Positions 1 through 8,516 of a stretch of DNA of 64,000 nt are shown piece by piece; positions within the stretch are counted from its first letter, which is position 1, and each line of letters opens with the position of its first letter. A program made the translations under genes and the position numbers. Source of the DNA: CAZDRX01 sp964508225 (GTDB lineage Bacteria; Patescibacteriota; Gracilibacteria; Peribacterales; Peribacteraceae); assembly GCA_964508225.1 (NCBI GenBank), contig CAZDRX010000007.1:1-64000 (forward strand), in the 5' to 3' direction. The notes under the pieces were generated by a model. That model was not told where the DNA came from, ran no database searches, and worked only from the letters and a program-made list of their open reading frames with translations.

Positions 1-229
1 TGAACTGGAACGTGCCGCTCGTGAGGAGCTTGAGGGTGCTCGTGGAACCGCCGAAGCGGAGGTCGACCGTCGTGGTGCCGTCACCGTCGTCCACTTCCTG
101 GAAGGATTCGGTGTTCACGATGAGTGTCGGGTTCCAGGTGGAGACGGCGGAGACCGAACCGGGCGTGAAGAGGGACGAGAGAACTGTCACCATAAGCACA
201 ATTCGCGCGACGGTCACACGCAGAGACAT
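1..229 (-). CDS. Secreted protein, N-terminal part only (runs off left edge)
   Basis: The reading frame is open from an ATG at 229 to the left edge, so only the first 76 residues are visible and the stop lies outside. The product begins with a signal peptide: basic start, hydrophobic stretch to about residue 22, then a small-residue cleavage region ending SVSA near residue 29. The mature part is rich in Thr, Ser, Asp and Gly, as in exported beta-rich surface proteins. No earlier in-frame start is available. An extended -10 box lies about 42 bases upstream. I do not recognise the family; exported location is a firm inference, function unknown. Confidence 0.7.
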   Translation of the reverse strand, partial: MSLRVTVARIVLMVTVLSSLFTPGSVSAVSTWNPTLIVNTESFQEVDDGDGTTTVDLRFGGSTSTLKLLTSGTFQF

Positions 230-270
230 CAGAGCCGTCGAAGGATTTTTTTGTGGATGCAAATCATGTA

Positions 271-279
271 ATTATAGCA
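271..279 (-). promoter_or_regulatory. Extended -10 promoter for the left-edge secreted gene
   Basis: On the minus strand TATAAT (271-276) is preceded by TGC, an extended -10. The surrounding TTTTCTGCTATAAT is shared with the promoter of the coiled-coil gene starting at 53281. Here the start codon is about 42 bases away, so this transcript would carry a short leader. No clear -35 is seen. Confidence 0.5.
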
Positions 280-473
280 GAAAAAAGCCATAAAAGACGG
301 GGGTTCAATTTGATAAATCCTCTAAATAGTTTGGAACTTCAGAATGTTAATTTGTTATTACAACATATTTTCTTCTCGTGTTTCACAATATAATATTCAA
401 TTGTGCAAATTCCGAGCCGGAAAAGCCCTTCCTGATGCGACAGGTGACCGGATGGAGTAGTATCACGTACCGG

Positions 474-1355
474 ATGGAAATCCGGATCCACATGCCTCGG
501 CCACTCCTCCTGCTCACGGTCATCGCGGTGGGGGTGCTTTTCGCCACGGGCGTCCTGTCCGTGAATCTCTCGGGCTGGTCATCCGGTTCGGCAAAAGACG
601 ACACGGGGATTGGCGGCGGAGCCCAGACCGCAGCCCTCATCCACGATGCCGTGCAGGACATCGACCGTCAGCGCGTGACGCAGGCCGTACTCGGGAAACA
701 GGAGGAAATTCTGCGCTACCAGCTCCAGATTCTCGAGGCCGAAGCGCTCAGCGAACAGTCACCGGAGAAGATCAAGAAGCTGAGCGAGACGCGCGCCGTC
801 CTCATCGGAATCATCAAACAACGGACGAATTCCGAGAAGCTCCTCCGGCTCTCTCTTGAACAGCTCTGGGATGCGGAAGGTTCGTCGTACAGTCTGAGGC
901 GCCTCGAGATCGGTACGGAGCTCGACTGGCCGGTGGAGCCGAAGCTCGGCATTTCGGCGTTCTTTGAAGACGCGTCGTACGTCGAACGCTTCGGAGTCGC
1001 TCACCACGCCGTCGACATTCCGGTTCCGCAGGGAAGTGTGATCCGCGCACCGGCAGACGGCACGGTGCTCAAGGTCGCGATGAACGGCCTCGGCTACAGC
1101 TATATCGTCCTCCTGCACACAGGCGATCTGCAGACGATCTACGGACACGTCAGTGATGCCGTCGTGAAGGAAGGCGACTCCGTCACCTTCGGTCAGGTCA
1201 TCGGACACTCCGGAGGACAGCCCGGTTCCATCGGCGCGGGTCTGCTCACGACCGGTCCTCACCTGCACTTCGCGGTACGCATGAACGGCACGCTCGTCGA
1301 TCCGATGCAGTATCTCCCGAAACTCGCAGGTGTTGCGCTGGAGCCGACGGACTAA
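474..1355 (+). CDS. M23 family metallopeptidase, membrane-anchored
   Basis: Likely zinc endopeptidase that cuts peptidoglycan cross-bridges, or a degenerate septal activator as in the EnvC/NlpD group. Residues about 7-30 form a signal anchor (LLLLTVIAVGVLF). A helical, charged segment follows (about 55-125), probably coiled coil. The C-terminal lysostaphin-type domain has all metal and catalytic positions: H177-x3-D181, the YGH histidine near 225 and H263-L-H265. ATGs at 474 and 492 both fit the signal anchor; ATG 378 would add an N-terminus without hydrophobic character. The gene is monocistronic and convergent with dgt, overlapping its end by 4 bases. Confidence 0.85.
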   Translation: MEIRIHMPRPLLLLTVIAVGVLFATGVLSVNLSGWSSGSAKDDTGIGGGAQTAALIHDAVQDIDRQRVTQAVLGKQEEILRYQLQILEAEALSEQSPEKIKKLSETRAVLIGIIKQRTNSEKLLRLSLEQLWDAEGSSYSLRRLEIGTELDWPVEPKLGISAFFEDASYVERFGVAHHAVDIPVPQGSVIRAPADGTVLKVAMNGLGYSYIVLLHTGDLQTIYGHVSDAVVKEGDSVTFGQVIGHSGGQPGSIGAGLLTTGPHLHFAVRMNGTLVDPMQYLPKLAGVALEPTD

Positions 1356-2446
1356 ATCGCCGCAAGCGACTCGACCGCGAACGTGTCCGTCATGCCCGCG
1401 ATGTAATCTTTCACGGCTTCGTGGAGCGCTGCGTCCGTCCGTTTCTGCAGTTCCTTCACCTTCGCAGGAGGCTTCGCCATGTACGCCGCAAAGAGCTTCG
1501 TGATCGTCTTTGCACCGCTCTCGGCCTGACGGAGCACGGCAGGACTTTTGTAGAGCCGCTGCCAGAGAAACTCGCGGTGTTCGGCGAGCATCGTGTCCAT
1601 GCCGGCAGAGAACGTCACGACGAGCTGCTTGGCGCGGTAGACATCATCGAGTGTCCGGATGCGTGCGGATGTGAGCGTCTTCCCTGTCTGCATGTAGAGA
1701 TCCGTGACGAGGAGATCCACGATGGCACCGCGGAGTTCCGTGCTGCGCTCGAGGGCTTTGCCGTGCGCGAGACGGCCAAGCGCGGTGGACGCGACGTCGG
1801 CGACCGTGAAGAGTCCGGCGCGCAGACCGTCGTCGGTATCGTGCCCGGTGTACGCGATTTCGTCGGCGAGGTTCACGACCTGCGCCTCGAGCGAGGGTGA
1901 GCGGGGCAGGAGGACATCGGGGTGATCGTGCGGCGTGCGGTGTTTGAGAAGACCCTCAAGAATCTCAAGGCTCACGTTGAGCCCGGGATAGAGCGTCGTG
2001 CGTGACTCGAGGAGACGGACGACTCTGAGCGACTGCTCGTTGTGCTCGAAGTGATGCCCGAACGCCTTCAGGCAGTCATTCATCGCTGATTCACCCGCGT
2101 GCCCGAACGGCGTGTGGCCGAGATCGTGCGCGAGCGCGATGGATTCCGCGAGATCTTCATTGAGCCCCATCGTACGAGCGATGTCGCGGCTGATCTGCGC
2201 GACCTCCAGCGTGTGCGTGATGCGCGTGCGGTAGTGGTCGCCATGACCGGAGACGAAGACCTGCGTCTTATGCTTGAGGCGACGGAACGCCTGCGTGTGC
2301 AGAATGCGATCGCGGTCGCGCTGGAACGGAAACCGTGTCGTGTCCTCGGTCTCGGGATACACACGGCCGAGCCCACCACGGACGGGCACGGCGTACGGCT
2401 CGAGGAGAGGGCCGGTGAGTGCTTCGCGCTCAGCGAGGGATCGCAT
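1352..2446 (-). CDS. dgt: Deoxyguanosinetriphosphate triphosphohydrolase-like HD protein
   Basis: Hydrolyses dGTP (or other dNTPs) to deoxynucleoside and triphosphate, influencing dNTP pools. The HD-superfamily metal site is clear: FRRLKHKTQVF, the HTLEV segment, then AHDLGHTPFGHAGE holding the HD pair, and a later EIAYTGHD motif. Length (364 aa) fits the short dGTPase-like family. I start at ATG 2446 rather than a GTG at 2491 because a perfect TATACT -10 box (2455-2460) lies 8 bases before it, implying a leaderless mRNA. The longer version would include the promoter. Nearby nrdR (55840-56286) is another dNTP-related gene but not linked to it. Confidence 0.9.
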   Translation of the reverse strand: MRSLAEREALTGPLLEPYAVPVRGGLGRVYPETEDTTRFPFQRDRDRILHTQAFRRLKHKTQVFVSGHGDHYRTRITHTLEVAQISRDIARTMGLNEDLAESIALAHDLGHTPFGHAGESAMNDCLKAFGHHFEHNEQSLRVVRLLESRTTLYPGLNVSLEILEGLLKHRTPHDHPDVLLPRSPSLEAQVVNLADEIAYTGHDTDDGLRAGLFTVADVASTALGRLAHGKALERSTELRGAIVDLLVTDLYMQTGKTLTSARIRTLDDVYRAKQLVVTFSAGMDTMLAEHREFLWQRLYKSPAVLRQAESGAKTITKLFAAYMAKPPAKVKELQKRTDAALHEAVKDYIAGMTDTFAVESLAAI

Positions 2447-2454
2447 GGGAACAG

Positions 2455-2460
2455 AGTATA
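2455..2460 (-). promoter_or_regulatory. -10 box of dgt, leaderless type
   Basis: TATACT on the minus strand ends 8 bases before the dgt ATG. With initiation about 7 bases after the -10, the mRNA would begin at or next to the start codon. A good -35 is not obvious. Confidence 0.5.
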
Positions 2461-2493
2461 CAAGAAGAGCCCGCGGAGCGGACAAAAACACAT

Positions 2494-2640
2494 ATCAAGA
2501 CGACCGTTGGCGCACCCTTTGCTCGTCCCTGGAATACCAGGTGGGTGACCGCATCCCCGCGCCACAGCGCGGAGTGATTAGGCCTCCCTTAGTGAGCAAT
2601 CAGAGAAAAAGCGTTCGGGTGTCCTGACGTGTCGTCGAGA
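2494..2640. ncRNA. Candidate structured RNA between pgeF and dgt
   Basis: This 147-base stretch has no plausible gene and is dense in nested complementarity. GACGAC near 2498 pairs with GTCGTC near 2632, and CACCC near 2514 with GGGTG near 2617. Inside are three hairpins: a CCTGG stem over an AATA loop (about 2528-2541), CCGCGC/GCGCGG (about 2557-2572) and TGATT/AATCA (about 2575-2602). The closed multi-hairpin layout resembles housekeeping RNAs such as 6S RNA, read on the minus strand, but I cannot assign a family. The motifs of SRP RNA, RNase P RNA and tmRNA are absent. Strand is unresolved because the stems are nearly symmetric. Confidence 0.4.
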
Positions 2641-2656
2641 CACGCGGAACGTACGC

Positions 2657-3328
2657 TCAGAGAAGTGTCACTGCCAAGCAATTCACCTTGCCGTTTTTCA
2701 CGAGTTCCCTGTCGCCTCCACGATACGTGAAGTACCGCTCAGGATGGCAGCGGGTGCAGTCAGAGAGCCGTTCCCTGTGATTCTGCGGAACACCGATCGC
2801 CGTCAATTCTGCGTCGAGCGCGGCACGGAGATCGATGGACTTTCCGGCGAAAAAATTTCGTAATTCCGGCACTTCTTTCTCCGGATCCGTGAAGTCCGCG
2901 CATGCCGTGCAGAGCGAGGGCCCGAGTCCGACGAAGGTGTCTGCAGGATCGATGCCCCACTCGGACTGGAGCAGCGCGTACGCCGACGTCATGATGCGCG
3001 TCTGCACTCCTCTCCATCCCGCATGCACGAGGCCGGTGATTTTTTTCTCCGGAACGACGATCACGGCATTCTGACAATCTGCGAAACGGATCGTGAGTGT
3101 GAGATCCGCGGCATCGGTGAAGAGTGCGTCGGCGTTCAGTGTCCTCGATGATGGCTCGCGCACCACAACTGCACGGTTCCCGTGTTCCTGCCGGAGTGAG
3201 GCGATGCGTTCCGTGTTCAGGGCACGCGCAAGATCGGCATCGGAGCCGATGTCATCTTTCCGCGTCAGAAAGCGGAGATCGATGAGTCCATCGAACGGAC
3301 GAAGTAGCGGGAAAGGGGAGCGGATCAT
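2657..3328 (-). CDS. pgeF: PgeF/YfiH-family protein (laccase-domain purine nucleoside phosphorylase)
   Basis: Members were first called multicopper polyphenol oxidases; they are now known as zinc-dependent purine nucleoside phosphorylases/adenosine deaminases or peptidoglycan-editing factors. Family hallmarks are present: RFADCQNAV, LVHAGWRGVQ with its metal-binding His, GLGPSLC, and a C-terminal CTRCHPERYFTYRGG. Length (223 aa) is a little below the usual 240-260. The start lies 3 bases after the nnrD stop, so the two genes are one operon and probably translationally coupled. Confidence 0.9.
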   Translation of the reverse strand: MIRSPFPLLRPFDGLIDLRFLTRKDDIGSDADLARALNTERIASLRQEHGNRAVVVREPSSRTLNADALFTDAADLTLTIRFADCQNAVIVVPEKKITGLVHAGWRGVQTRIMTSAYALLQSEWGIDPADTFVGLGPSLCTACADFTDPEKEVPELRNFFAGKSIDLRAALDAELTAIGVPQNHRERLSDCTRCHPERYFTYRGGDRELVKNGKVNCLAVTLL

Positions 3329-3331
3329 CCT

Positions 3332-4117
3332 CTAGATCTTACCCTTCAGGAGCGCGGGGATCCTGCGAATCACATCGCGGGTCGTGTACGCATATCCCAT
3401 GTCCGCGAGGAGCTGATCTCCGGCACTCTTGATCACCGTGCTCGCGAGCACACACGCGTCGGCGTGATCCATCCCCTGTGCGATGAGTCCCGCGGTGAGT
3501 CCTGCAAGCGCATCTCCCGTGCCGCCGACCGTGAGACCCGCGTTGCCACCTTCGACCGTCCGGAGACTGCCGTCTTCTGTGACAATCGTATCCGTCTGCG
3601 ATTTGAGGAGCATCGTGCATGCGTGTTTCTTCGCAACTGCAGGGAGTGCCTCACGCGTGAGTCCCATCCGCTCGAGTTCGCCGAGGTGCGGGGTAACAAC
3701 GTTATGACGACCGAAAAGATACTTCAGCGTGCCTTCCTGCAACGCGGAAGCATCCGCGACGCAGGTGCAGGGAATGGCTTCCAGAAGCTCCAGAATCGCC
3801 GCGACGCCGGAGGGAGTGCGACTTAAGCCCGGACCGATCACCGCCGCGTCGATGGTCGCGAGAAATTCGACGATGTGCGTGCGATCAGCGCTGCTCAGTT
3901 CGTCGGACTTGGCGGAACCGAACGTGAACACCTGAAAATTCAGCGATGTGGATTTCGCCGCTTCTTCATGGCAGACGGGGACGAAGACATAGACGAGATC
4001 GACTCCCGAGGCTTCCGCCGCAAGCGCGGAGAAGAGCGGAGCACCGTGCTGATGGCGGCTGCCGCCGATGACCGCAACAGTTCCGTTCTCGCCTTTGTGT
4101 GATCCTGCCTGACGCAT
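3332..4117 (-). CDS. nnrD: ADP/ATP-dependent NAD(P)H-hydrate dehydratase
   Basis: Repairs hydrated NAD(P)H using ADP or ATP. The ribokinase-like fold is recognisable from the N-terminal KGENGTVAVIGGS (8-20), TPHLGE (142-147) and the nucleotide/anion-hole motif GGTGDALAG (198-206). The common fused epimerase domain (NnrE) is missing; at 261 aa this is the dehydratase domain alone. It is first in a two-gene unit with pgeF. No strong promoter box is visible in the 20 bases separating it from the glycosyltransferase upstream, so it may be the third gene of a longer operon. Confidence 0.88.
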   Translation of the reverse strand: MRQAGSHKGENGTVAVIGGSRHQHGAPLFSALAAEASGVDLVYVFVPVCHEEAAKSTSLNFQVFTFGSAKSDELSSADRTHIVEFLATIDAAVIGPGLSRTPSGVAAILELLEAIPCTCVADASALQEGTLKYLFGRHNVVTPHLGELERMGLTREALPAVAKKHACTMLLKSQTDTIVTEDGSLRTVEGGNAGLTVGGTGDALAGLTAGLIAQGMDHADACVLASTVIKSAGDQLLADMGYAYTTRDVIRRIPALLKGKI

Positions 4118-4137
4118 GAGGAAAGTGTACTCCGGGT

Positions 4138-5253
4138 TTACGCTGTCGTGCGCAAGAAATATCGGTCGTGAGCGGACGCCACTTCCGCACCGATGCGACT
4201 CCGGAACATGTCTTCATGGAACTGGCGGGCGTGCTCGCGGATCGCCGTACGATCGAAAGGAGTAGCCCTGAAACGGCTCACCGCTGCGGTGAATGCATCG
4301 ATCGTCTGTTCCGGCACGAGGATGCCGGTGCTGCCGTCTCGCACGACGTCGGCGAGACCTCCCTGCACGAGGCCGACCACCGGAACGCCGGACGCCTGCG
4401 CCTCCATCGGGACGATGCCCGCATCCTCGATCTGGGGAAAGAGGAGTGCCTCAGCTCCCGCATACAGAGCCGGAAGTTTCTCATCCGGAACAAAACCAAG
4501 AAACTCGACGGTAGGGCCCGCCATGACTTTGAGTCGCTCAAATTCCGAACCCGTCCCGCCGATCTTCAGACGCAGGCCGAGACGGTTCGCAAGTGTGATG
4601 AGGAGATCGAACCGCTTGTAGGGCACGAGCCGTCCGAGGGCGAGGAAGTACGATCCTGTTCCGTGGAGCGGTGTATCGAAGAAACGCGCACTGACCGGCG
4701 GAGAAATCACGGTGCTGTCGCGGCCATAGATGCGGCGGATTCTCCTCTGGGTCTCAGTCGAATTCGCGATGAAAGAGTCGACCCTCCGCGCCGTCGTCAG
4801 ATCCCAACGACGGAGGAGCTTCAGCTGCTTCTTCACCCACTTCGTGAGCGGCCAGCGGATGCGGAAATCCTTGAGATACTCCGCTTCCATCTCCCATGCG
4901 TACCGCATCGGGGTATGGCAGTAACACACGTGCACGGAAGACGCGGGAGGAATGATGCCTTTGCCGACCGCATGCGACGAACTGAGCACGATGTCGTACC
5001 CCTGCAGATCGATGCTCTCGATGGCGCGCGGCATCCACGGAAGAAGCCACTGGTGCTTCCCGAGGAGACGATAGATCCGCTGCAGGAGAGGATGCGGGCG
5101 CAGATCCGTCTTCGCGAGAGGACCGAGACGCTCGGGGCAGGCCACGGTGGTGAAGACCGGCGCGGACGGCCAGAGGGATGCGAGACTGGAGACGACATGT
5201 TCCGCGCCTCCGTACGTCGGGAGCCAATCGGCGACAATGGCCAGTTTTTTCAC
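4138..5253 (-). CDS. GT4 family glycosyltransferase
   Basis: Retaining GT-B glycosyltransferase of CAZy family GT4, transferring a sugar from a nucleotide donor to a lipid- or polysaccharide-linked acceptor on the inner face of the membrane. Visible motifs: N-terminal Gly-rich acceptor loop TYGGAEHVV, the LGRLVPYKRFD segment opening the C-terminal Rossmann fold, and the EDAGIVPMEA donor-binding motif with both glutamates (E-x7-E). The substrate cannot be told. Start is GTG at 5253; a CATAGT -10 box ends 6 bases before it. It lies upstream of nnrD-pgeF, divergent from the ftsQ-like gene. Confidence 0.88.
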   Translation of the reverse strand: MKKLAIVADWLPTYGGAEHVVSSLASLWPSAPVFTTVACPERLGPLAKTDLRPHPLLQRIYRLLGKHQWLLPWMPRAIESIDLQGYDIVLSSSHAVGKGIIPPASSVHVCYCHTPMRYAWEMEAEYLKDFRIRWPLTKWVKKQLKLLRRWDLTTARRVDSFIANSTETQRRIRRIYGRDSTVISPPVSARFFDTPLHGTGSYFLALGRLVPYKRFDLLITLANRLGLRLKIGGTGSEFERLKVMAGPTVEFLGFVPDEKLPALYAGAEALLFPQIEDAGIVPMEAQASGVPVVGLVQGGLADVVRDGSTGILVPEQTIDAFTAAVSRFRATPFDRTAIREHARQFHEDMFRSRIGAEVASAHDRYFLRTTA

Positions 5254-5326
5254 GAAATCACTATGACACAGACTGTGGCCTTGGAACAGTTCCTAAGCTG
5301 GGCTCTGAGCCGTAAACTGTGAGCCC

Positions 5327-6262
5327 ATGCCGCTCAAAAAACCGGTCCGGCTGCCGCGCAGTCTCAATCGGACGGCGAGTCCTTCCACGCGGCGCTTCGC
5401 GATGAAACACTGCCGCGTGGAAAACCGCCGCGCACGGAGACGGAAAGAAATCTTCGTCCGGCTCGGACGGAGAGCCGCCAAGTTCTGGTCCGTGATCATC
5501 TCGGAATTCCGCATCTGGATGCTCATCGCAGCGAGCGGGGTCCTGACCGTCATTCTCGGCATCCTGCTGCTCTCGCCGTTCTTCGATGTGCGATCGATGC
5601 ACATCCGCAGGCAGGACGCCCGCATCGATCCGGAGGAGATCCAGCAGACGCTCTCGCCGCTCTTCAAGCAACGGCTCGTGCTCGTGACACGCAATCAGGT
5701 CGCGGCGATGCTCGAGGCCGAGTATCCGGACATCCAGCGGGTCGAGATCAACAAGGAATATCCTTCGACGCTCAGCGTGACCGTGTATCTCGACCCCGTC
5801 GTGGCAAGGGTGAAGCTCGATGATTCCGGCGTACCGGACACGGGATCGGGGGCAACCGCCGGCTCGGGAGCGGGTCTCCACACCTACCTCACACGGACGG
5901 GTCTCTTCGTGGCTTCGCCGATCACGCTCACCTCCGCGCCGCTTCCCACCCTCACCTTCACGGACTGGAACATCCGTCCGCAGAACCGCCAGCAGGTGCT
6001 CGAACCCCATTTCCTGCAGGAGATCTTCCTCGCGCGTGACACGCTGCGGCGCGATTTCGGCCTCACGACGACCGGAATCCTCGTCTACCTGCGCGCACAG
6101 GAGTTCCACATCCGCACAAATAAAACGACCCTTTGGTTTGATCTCCAGAGCCCTCTCACCGTACAATTCCAGCGCTTCAGAGAGCTCCTCAAGACGGTCT
6201 CTCTCGATCAGGTCAAGGAGTACGCCGACCTGCGTATCGCCGACAAGATCATCTACAAGTGA
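5327..6262 (+). CDS. ftsQ: FtsQ/DivIB-like cell division protein with POTRA domain
   Basis: Bitopic membrane protein expected to link early and late divisome proteins. The cytoplasmic N-terminus is long and strongly basic (about 1-60), followed by one membrane helix (62-84) and an FtsQ-type POTRA region (about 85-155: FFDVRSMHIRR, then VEINKEYPSTLSVTVYLDP) and a beta-domain to residue 311. The ATG is 8 bases after a TAAACT -10 box with TTCCTA 17 bases upstream of it, so the mRNA should be leaderless. It is followed within 20 bases by a D,D-carboxypeptidase and then a LysM-M23 gene, forming a cell-wall operon. FtsQ is poorly conserved, so the symbol rests on layout and context. Confidence 0.75.
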   Translation: MPLKKPVRLPRSLNRTASPSTRRFAMKHCRVENRRARRRKEIFVRLGRRAAKFWSVIISEFRIWMLIAASGVLTVILGILLLSPFFDVRSMHIRRQDARIDPEEIQQTLSPLFKQRLVLVTRNQVAAMLEAEYPDIQRVEINKEYPSTLSVTVYLDPVVARVKLDDSGVPDTGSGATAGSGAGLHTYLTRTGLFVASPITLTSAPLPTLTFTDWNIRPQNRQQVLEPHFLQEIFLARDTLRRDFGLTTTGILVYLRAQEFHIRTNKTTLWFDLQSPLTVQFQRFRELLKTVSLDQVKEYADLRIADKIIYK

Positions 6263-6281
6263 ACTCCCCGCTTTCTCCCTT

Positions 6282-7142
6282 ATGTTGAGCTCCATCGCAT
6301 CGGCACTGCTGCTCGGCATTATCCCCGCGCACGGGACGACGATACCCGAGCAGCCGCTGCCGGGGATCGAGGTACTGGCGATTTCCGCGCCTCCGCAGGA
6401 ATTCACACACTTCGAAGTACCGAAGCTCTCCGCTTCCGGCGCGATCCTCGTCGACGGCCTGAGCGGTCAGGAAATTTTCTCCGTGAATCCGGATCTCCGC
6501 AGACCCATGGCAAGCCTCACGAAGATCATGACGGCACTCCTCGTCCTCGAGAATCACCGTCTCAATGAAGTGGTGACGGTCGCGCCGATCGCGGAGAACA
6601 TCGGCGGGAGCACGGTGGGGCTCAAACCCGGCGACCGCTTCTCCGTGGCACACCTCGTGGAAGCGCTCCTTCTCCCGTCCGCGAACGATGCCGCGTACGC
6701 ACTCGCGATCTTCGACCGACGCAGTGTGGGATCCTTCGTGAAGACGATGAACGAACGTGCAGCCGCACTCGGACTCAAGAACACACACTTTGCGAATCCG
6801 GCCGGTCTCGACAGTCCGATGCAATTTTCCAGCCCCCGTGATCTCGCATGGCTCACCATGGCCGCGCTGAAGAATTCCTACTTCCGCCAGACGGTCGGCA
6901 CGCGCACGGCAGAGATCGCTTCGAGCGAAGGCAAGACGTTCGGTCTCCTCAATACGAACGAACTCCTGAAATCGAACGACGGCGTGTACGGCGTGAAGAC
7001 CGGCACCACGGACCGGGCGGGGGAATGTCTCATCGTCCTCTTCCGTGAAAACGACCGTCCGTACCTCCTCGTCCTACTCGGGTCGAAGGAACGGTATACT
7101 GACAGCCAGCGCATCATCGAGGCAGTCCGCAAGGGCGCCTAG
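6282..7142 (+). CDS. dacA: D-alanyl-D-alanine carboxypeptidase, S11 family (PBP5-like)
   Basis: Serine peptidase that trims the terminal D-Ala of peptidoglycan stem peptides outside the membrane. All three penicillin-binding motifs are present: S78-L-T-K81, S133-A-N135 and K239-T-G241. A signal peptide occupies about residues 1-18. The 286-aa protein lacks the C-terminal amphipathic anchor domain of classic PBP5. The frame extends to 5820 but those residues are an off-frame reading of ftsQ; ATG 6282 gives the signal peptide directly. It sits 19 bases after ftsQ and 20 before the LysM-M23 gene. Confidence 0.92.
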   Translation: MLSSIASALLLGIIPAHGTTIPEQPLPGIEVLAISAPPQEFTHFEVPKLSASGAILVDGLSGQEIFSVNPDLRRPMASLTKIMTALLVLENHRLNEVVTVAPIAENIGGSTVGLKPGDRFSVAHLVEALLLPSANDAAYALAIFDRRSVGSFVKTMNERAAALGLKNTHFANPAGLDSPMQFSSPRDLAWLTMAALKNSYFRQTVGTRTAEIASSEGKTFGLLNTNELLKSNDGVYGVKTGTTDRAGECLIVLFRENDRPYLLVLLGSKERYTDSQRIIEAVRKGA

Positions 7143-7162
7143 GATTACGCACGCTCCACCGT

Positions 7163-8194
7163 ATGCGACCAGCGTCCTCCCCCGTCCACTCCTGGCTCCG
7201 TCTTCGTGTCCGCCTTCTCTGCGGGTTCTGCTTTGCCGTCTCGCTGTTCATGCCACCGTACGTCTCGGATTCGGCATCGGCTCCTCCGCCGGACGTCGAC
7301 ATGGACAGTCATGGCTACATGCTCGCCGAGGAAGGCTTCCTCATGAAGACGTCGTCTCTCACGGAACAGGGAACGCGCAGCGCGTACAGCGAGGGCATCA
7401 TTCACACGGTCGAGTCAGGTGAGAGTATCGCCAGCATCGCGAAAGCGGCATTCCTCAAGCCGGAGACGATCCGCTGGGCGAACGGCCTCAAGGAAAACGC
7501 GCAGGTGAAGACGGGCGACAAACTCCTGCTCCTCCCCGTCGACGGCATCGTGCACACCGTGAAGCGCGGACAGAATCTCCAGACGATCGCGGATCTCTAC
7601 AACGTACCTTCCACCGTGATCTCCCGTCAGAACAAGATCAAGGGCGGCTATCTGCTCGCAGGTCAGGAGCTCATCGTGCCCGACGGAAAACCGATCGTGG
7701 AAGCCGCTCCGAAGCCACCGAAGGCCATCGCGACCAAACCCATCCCCGGCACGCCCACCGTGCCTTCGACGGGCAAGCCGCTGCCGCCCGAAATTCGGAA
7801 TGCCACGATCACTCCGACCTACGGTGTCTTCCAGGTACCGTGCGACTGTTTCTACACGCAGTACTTCGGCGTGAAGCATTTCGGTGTGGATATGCAGCAC
7901 AAAGGAGGGTCACCGATCTTCGCAGCCGAGGGCGGCACGGTCATCCGCGCGGACTACGGCTGGAGCGGCGGCTACGGCAACGTCATCGAGATCGACCACG
8001 GCAATGGTGTCGTCACACTCTATGCACACAACAAGGAGCTCTACGTGAAGAAGGGTGACCGCGTGGAGCGCGGACAGGTGATCTCATTCATGGGTAACAC
8101 GGGGCGTGTCCACGGCCCGACCGGTATCCACCTCCATCTTGAAATCCGCGTGAATGGTGTGAAGAAGAATCCGATGATGTATCTGCAGCAATAG
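7163..8194 (+). CDS. Secreted LysM-LysM-M23 peptidoglycan hydrolase
   Basis: Export signal at about residues 12-38, then two LysM carbohydrate-binding repeats (80-125 and 129-173) that would bind glycan strands, a proline-rich linker (about 175-215) and a C-terminal M23 peptidase domain. Catalytic residues are intact: H239-x3-D243, the YAH histidine H289 and H323-L-H325. This is the NlpD/DipM arrangement used in daughter-cell separation, and its position after ftsQ and dacA supports a division role. A perfect stem-loop (8202-8224) follows the stop. Confidence 0.93.
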   Translation: MRPASSPVHSWLRLRVRLLCGFCFAVSLFMPPYVSDSASAPPPDVDMDSHGYMLAEEGFLMKTSSLTEQGTRSAYSEGIIHTVESGESIASIAKAAFLKPETIRWANGLKENAQVKTGDKLLLLPVDGIVHTVKRGQNLQTIADLYNVPSTVISRQNKIKGGYLLAGQELIVPDGKPIVEAAPKPPKAIATKPIPGTPTVPSTGKPLPPEIRNATITPTYGVFQVPCDCFYTQYFGVKHFGVDMQHKGGSPIFAAEGGTVIRADYGWSGGYGNVIEIDHGNGVVTLYAHNKELYVKKGDRVERGQVISFMGNTGRVHGPTGIHLHLEIRVNGVKKNPMMYLQQ

Positions 8195-8516
8195 GTATGT
8201 CACTTTCTTTGGCGCAAAGAAAGTAACCAAAGAAACATATGCGCTTCAGAACTCGCGCGACTGCAGTCGCGCTTCGGACATGAAGCGCAATCTCTGTTGT
8301 GAGACTTTCAGGCGCTTGTCGCCTTGCGGAGCTCCGTCGCGGTTTCCCGTGAGCGCAGCGTCGCACGCGCGCATGTTTGAGGCCCGATGCCGGGGGCGAG
8401 GGCCGAGTTCGCGCGTGCAGCGAAGCGAACGGAAGAAACCGCAGGAGCTCCGCACCAGCGACGATTTTTTGGCCACTTTTTTCTAAAAAAAGTGGCGAGA
8501 GAAGCAGTCAAAGAAG
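8195..8516. repeat. Intergenic element bounded by two perfect hairpins
   Basis: These 322 bases between the LysM-M23 gene and pgl hold no credible gene: competing short frames occur on both strands with no start signal or family match. Each end is a perfect stem-loop: ACTTTCTTTG/CAAAGAAAGT (8202-8224) and GCCACTTTTTT/AAAAAAGTGGC (8472-8496). CAAAGAA recurs just outside both (about 8228 and 8509). Both hairpins could terminate transcription, the right one for pgl. The left sequence resembles intergenic repeats I recall from other bacteria. Whether it is a repeated element here needs a genome-wide comparison. Confidence 0.45.
8472..8496 (-). terminator. Probable pgl terminator hairpin
   Basis: An 11-bp perfect stem (GCCACTTTTTT with AAAAAAGTGGC, 3-base loop) sits 20 bases after the pgl stop on the minus strand. 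There is no clean T-run after the stem itself, although the stem is A/T-rich. Confidence 0.45.

Noticed and set aside
8280..8486. Short frames within the 8195-8516 element as genes
   Set aside because: Frames compete on both strands, have no start signal, and include the terminator-like hairpin as coding.
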